A DNA stretch of 6,623 nucleotides from Acidobacteriota bacterium. GTDB taxonomy: Bacteria; Acidobacteriota; UBA6911; JACQSX01. The notes beneath the pieces are model-generated. The model was not told the DNA's origin, searched no databases, and saw only the letters and a program-made list of their open reading frames with translations. The DNA lies in assembly GCA_016199665.1 (NCBI GenBank), contig JACQGG010000140.1, positions 1 to 6,623 on the forward strand. Direction: 5' to 3'. Position numbers and translations under genes: made by a program. This document shows positions 4,863-6,623 of this stretch, in pieces (positions within the stretch are counted from its first letter, which is position 1; each line of letters opens with the position of its first letter).

Positions 4863-6409
4863 ACCCAAGGCGGCGGGCAGCGTGGCTGCTTCTCCTTGCG
4901 GGGCTGCTTCACACAGGTGTGAATCTGCTCTGGCTGAGTCGCGACACCCGCCCGTGGATTTGGGACATGGCGTTCCAGGCCAGGATGGGGCTGGATTGGC
5001 TGGATTGGGCGCGCCATCCCTCTTTGGAAAAGCTGCAGGAGATTGATCGGACCTCCATGCAGTACCCTCCCCTGTACCCCTGGGCGGAGGCAGCCGGCTA
5101 TGCGATCGCAGGAAAGTCAGCGGACGCCGCCGCCCTTCCTAATTTCCTTTTTCTCGGTTTGATGCTCTGGGCGGTTTTCCGCATCGGAGAGCGGCTGGGC
5201 GGCGTCAGCATGGGACTCTGGGCCTCCGTGCTCACGAGTTTCTTCCCCATCCTGGTTTGGCTCTCCCGGACTCCTCTGGTCGACTTTTCGCTTACGGCGC
5301 TGGTTTGTGTCGCAATCCACTTCCTTCTGGAAACCGAGAACTTTCAGCGGCCCGGAAGATGTCTCCTCTTCGGTGTCACTTGCGGGATCGGCATGCTGGA
5401 CAAGTGGAGCTTCCTGTTCTTTGTGGCGGGACCGGCCCTGTATGTCTGTCTTGAAAAGCGGTCCTGGAGACAGAGATGCTGTCTGAGAAACCTGCTGTTG
5501 GGGACAGCGGTGGCGGTGTTGATTGCATCGGTCTGGTATGCGCCGAAATTCAGTTACCTGCTTTTCGACTATCTTCCGCGCCACGCGGCCGAAGGAGCCG
5601 CCGAAGGAGATCCTCCGTTGTTGTCTGCGGTTGCGTGGATTTATTACCTCGAGTTTTTGTTGAGCTATCAGTTGTTCATGCCTCTGGCGCTGCCACTTGG
5701 AGCGGGTATCTACTGGGCGGTGCGCCGCCTGCGGCATATCCGGTCGCTGGCCGTGGTCTGCGTCTGGCTGTCAAGCTCCTGGTTTCTACTGTCGTTGTTT
5801 CGGAACAAAGACCCGCGCTATACGGTTCCGTTGCTTCCCGGCATAGCGCTGCTGGCTGCGGCGGGACTGGTCACCGAAGGGCCCTGGCGCAGCGCAGCCC
5901 GGTGGGCCGCCCTCGGTATCGCTTCGTTACAGTTTCTGGCTATTACGTCTCCGGTCTCCTTACTCCCTGCGAAAGTGTCTCTCGGTCCGTTCCATGGGGG
6001 GACGTACCTGTGGGAATGGCAGGTATTTTCACGTACTTACGCCGGTTTTCTCGGTCCTGCCCGCTCCGAGACGTGGCCCATTGACGACGTGCTGCTGTCG
6101 GTCGTTGCAGAGGGGGGAAAAGTTCTCTACGTTATTCCGGATCATCCTTATTTCAGTCCCGAGACTTTTTCCTACCAGGCGCGGCTGCGCCAGAGGCCGG
6201 TAGAGATTCTTGGACTCCGGGCGGGCAGACTCCCGGGGGGTGAAGGAGGCTTCATACTTGGCAAGACCGGACAGCAGGGAGATCTCAGAACCAGCGTCCA
6301 TGCCCGACGACTGACCGATGAAGCAAAGAGCAACCCAGCATTTCACCTGGTGCGGACTTTTTCCCTGCCGGACGGATCTGAGGCGCTCCTATTTGGCCCC
6401 GGTGGATAA
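4859..6409 (+). CDS. Second GT39/ArnT-like integral membrane glycosyltransferase
   Basis: The 516-residue product starts with a positively charged MNPRRR and a hydrophobic helix (about 7-25), followed by a loop with RDTRPWIWDMAFQ (28-40) whose Asp36 is the likely catalytic acidic residue of the first extramembrane loop. Further family features are MQYPPLYPW (67-75), the helix with LSRTPLVDFSLTAL (135-148), GMLDKWSFLF (178-187) and, late, FRNKDPRYTVPLLPGIALLAA (314-334), where the basic K/RY-P-P signature precedes the last strong membrane helices; a soluble domain follows from about 372. About ten membrane segments are visible. It probably transfers a sugar from a polyprenyl-phosphate carrier; acceptor unknown. 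GTG at 4859 is chosen because GGGAG lies 6 nt upstream and it overlaps the previous stop in GTGA, a coupled arrangement; the frame stays open upstream to 4232, but that part is the other glycosyltransferase read out of frame. It differs clearly in sequence from its neighbour, so this is not a recent duplicate. Confidence 0.8.
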   Translation: MNPRRRAAWLLLLAGLLHTGVNLLWLSRDTRPWIWDMAFQARMGLDWLDWARHPSLEKLQEIDRTSMQYPPLYPWAEAAGYAIAGKSADAAALPNFLFLGLMLWAVFRIGERLGGVSMGLWASVLTSFFPILVWLSRTPLVDFSLTALVCVAIHFLLETENFQRPGRCLLFGVTCGIGMLDKWSFLFFVAGPALYVCLEKRSWRQRCCLRNLLLGTAVAVLIASVWYAPKFSYLLFDYLPRHAAEGAAEGDPPLLSAVAWIYYLEFLLSYQLFMPLALPLGAGIYWAVRRLRHIRSLAVVCVWLSSSWFLLSLFRNKDPRYTVPLLPGIALLAAAGLVTEGPWRSAARWAALGIASLQFLAITSPVSLLPAKVSLGPFHGGTYLWEWQVFSRTYAGFLGPARSETWPIDDVLLSVVAEGGKVLYVIPDHPYFSPETFSYQARLRQRPVEILGLRAGRLPGGEGGFILGKTGQQGDLRTSVHARRLTDEAKSNPAFHLVRTFSLPDGSEALLFGPGG

Positions 6410-6428
6410 GCGCCGTGAACGGGTAGCC

Positions 6429-6456
6429 GCGAATGAACGCGAATGAACGCCGATGG
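6429..6456 (+). repeat. 10-bp tandem duplication (GAATGAACGC) after the glycosyltransferase operon
   Basis: GAATGAACGC occurs twice in direct succession (6431-6440 and 6441-6450), preceded by CCGC and followed by CGATGG. From recall, near-identical strings built on GCGAATGAACGC are scattered between genes in many environmental bacterial genomes, so this is probably a copy of a dispersed intergenic repeat rather than a local element. It starts about 20 bp after the stop codon. Confidence 0.5.
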
Positions 6457-6469
6457 TGCGAGGCACAGT

Positions 6470-6598
6470 GGAGTGGGGAGGGCGGAAGGCAGAAGGCGGA
6501 AGAAGGCAGAAGGCTGAAAGCAGAAGGCGGAAGGCAGAAAGGGGAAGGCAGAAAGCGGAAGGCGGAAGGCGGAAGGCGGAAGGCGCAAGGCGCAAGGC
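6470..6598 (+). repeat. Heptamer tandem repeat copy C, GGAAGGC-type array
   Basis: About eighteen 7-bp units with consensus GGAAGGC follow one another: GGAGTGG and GGAGGGC at 6470-6483 (resembling the GGGGAGT type of copies A and B), then GGAAGGC, AGAAGGC, TGAAAGC and AGAAAGC variants, four perfect GGAAGGC units at 6557-6584, and two GCAAGGC units to 6598. One unit (6498-6507) carries a 3-bp AAG insertion. The most homogeneous units are near the 3' end, as expected for recent slippage. The period of 7 is not a multiple of 3, so all three minus-strand frames stay open with a 7-residue repeat (LPPSAFR-like); these are not genes. The array fills most of the non-coding end of the window. Confidence 0.85.
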
Positions 6599-6623
6599 AG
6601 TGATCCTGCATGCATCTGTTGAC

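Noticed and set aside
5117..5737. 206-residue minus-strand open frame opposite the second glycosyltransferase
   Set aside because: Its composition is highly polar and charged, as expected from the antisense of a hydrophobic membrane protein; no motif or ribosome binding site supports it.
6285..6615. Three overlapping minus-strand reading frames with repeated LPPSAFR-like peptides
   Set aside because: They are the three frames of a 7-bp tandem repeat, which gives a 7-residue periodic peptide in every frame. No ribosome binding site or domain is seen.

Overview
The window is bacterial, GC-rich and densely coding, with six genes and no rRNA or tRNA that I can see. A MidA-family methyltransferase, two GT39/ArnT-like membrane glycosyltransferases and 7-bp tandem repeats scattered at gene edges together suggest a soil or environmental Gram-negative such as an Acidobacteriota member. 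That placement is an inference from gene content and texture, since no marker gene is present.

Layout. (1) At 2-505 is the 3' end of a MidA/NDUFAF7-like SAM-dependent methyltransferase, cut by the window edge. (2) At 677-2528 is a two-gene ADP-ribosylation cassette: a stand-alone DarT-like DNA ADP-ribosyltransferase, then, 61 nt later, a protein fusing a second DarT-like domain to a DarG-like macrodomain. This block is visibly less GC-rich than its flanks (about 48-53% against 65-70% in the 60-base rows I counted) and looks like an accessory defence/toxin-antitoxin island. (3) At 2640-3143, on the minus strand and convergent with the cassette, is a small redoxin/thioredoxin-fold protein with a CPTS active site. 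(4) Divergent from it, 3216-4862 and 4859-6409 encode two multi-pass lipid-linked-sugar glycosyltransferases. They overlap by a GTGA stop/start and so are probably translationally coupled. (5) The last 214 bases are non-coding and hold a 10-bp duplication and a long degenerate heptamer array.

The two most notable items are the DarT + DarT-macrodomain pair and the heptamer repeats. The pair is a toxin followed by a toxin-antidote fusion, with no stand-alone DarG and no DarG-type C-terminal domain. Both transferase domains keep the expected Arg and Glu, and the macrodomain keeps its key loops, so it reads as an intact and unusually arranged DNA ADP-ribosylation system. The 7-bp repeat family occurs three times in 3.4 kb: in the divergent promoter region, as an in-frame hairpin insertion inside the first glycosyltransferase gene, and as an array after the second one.
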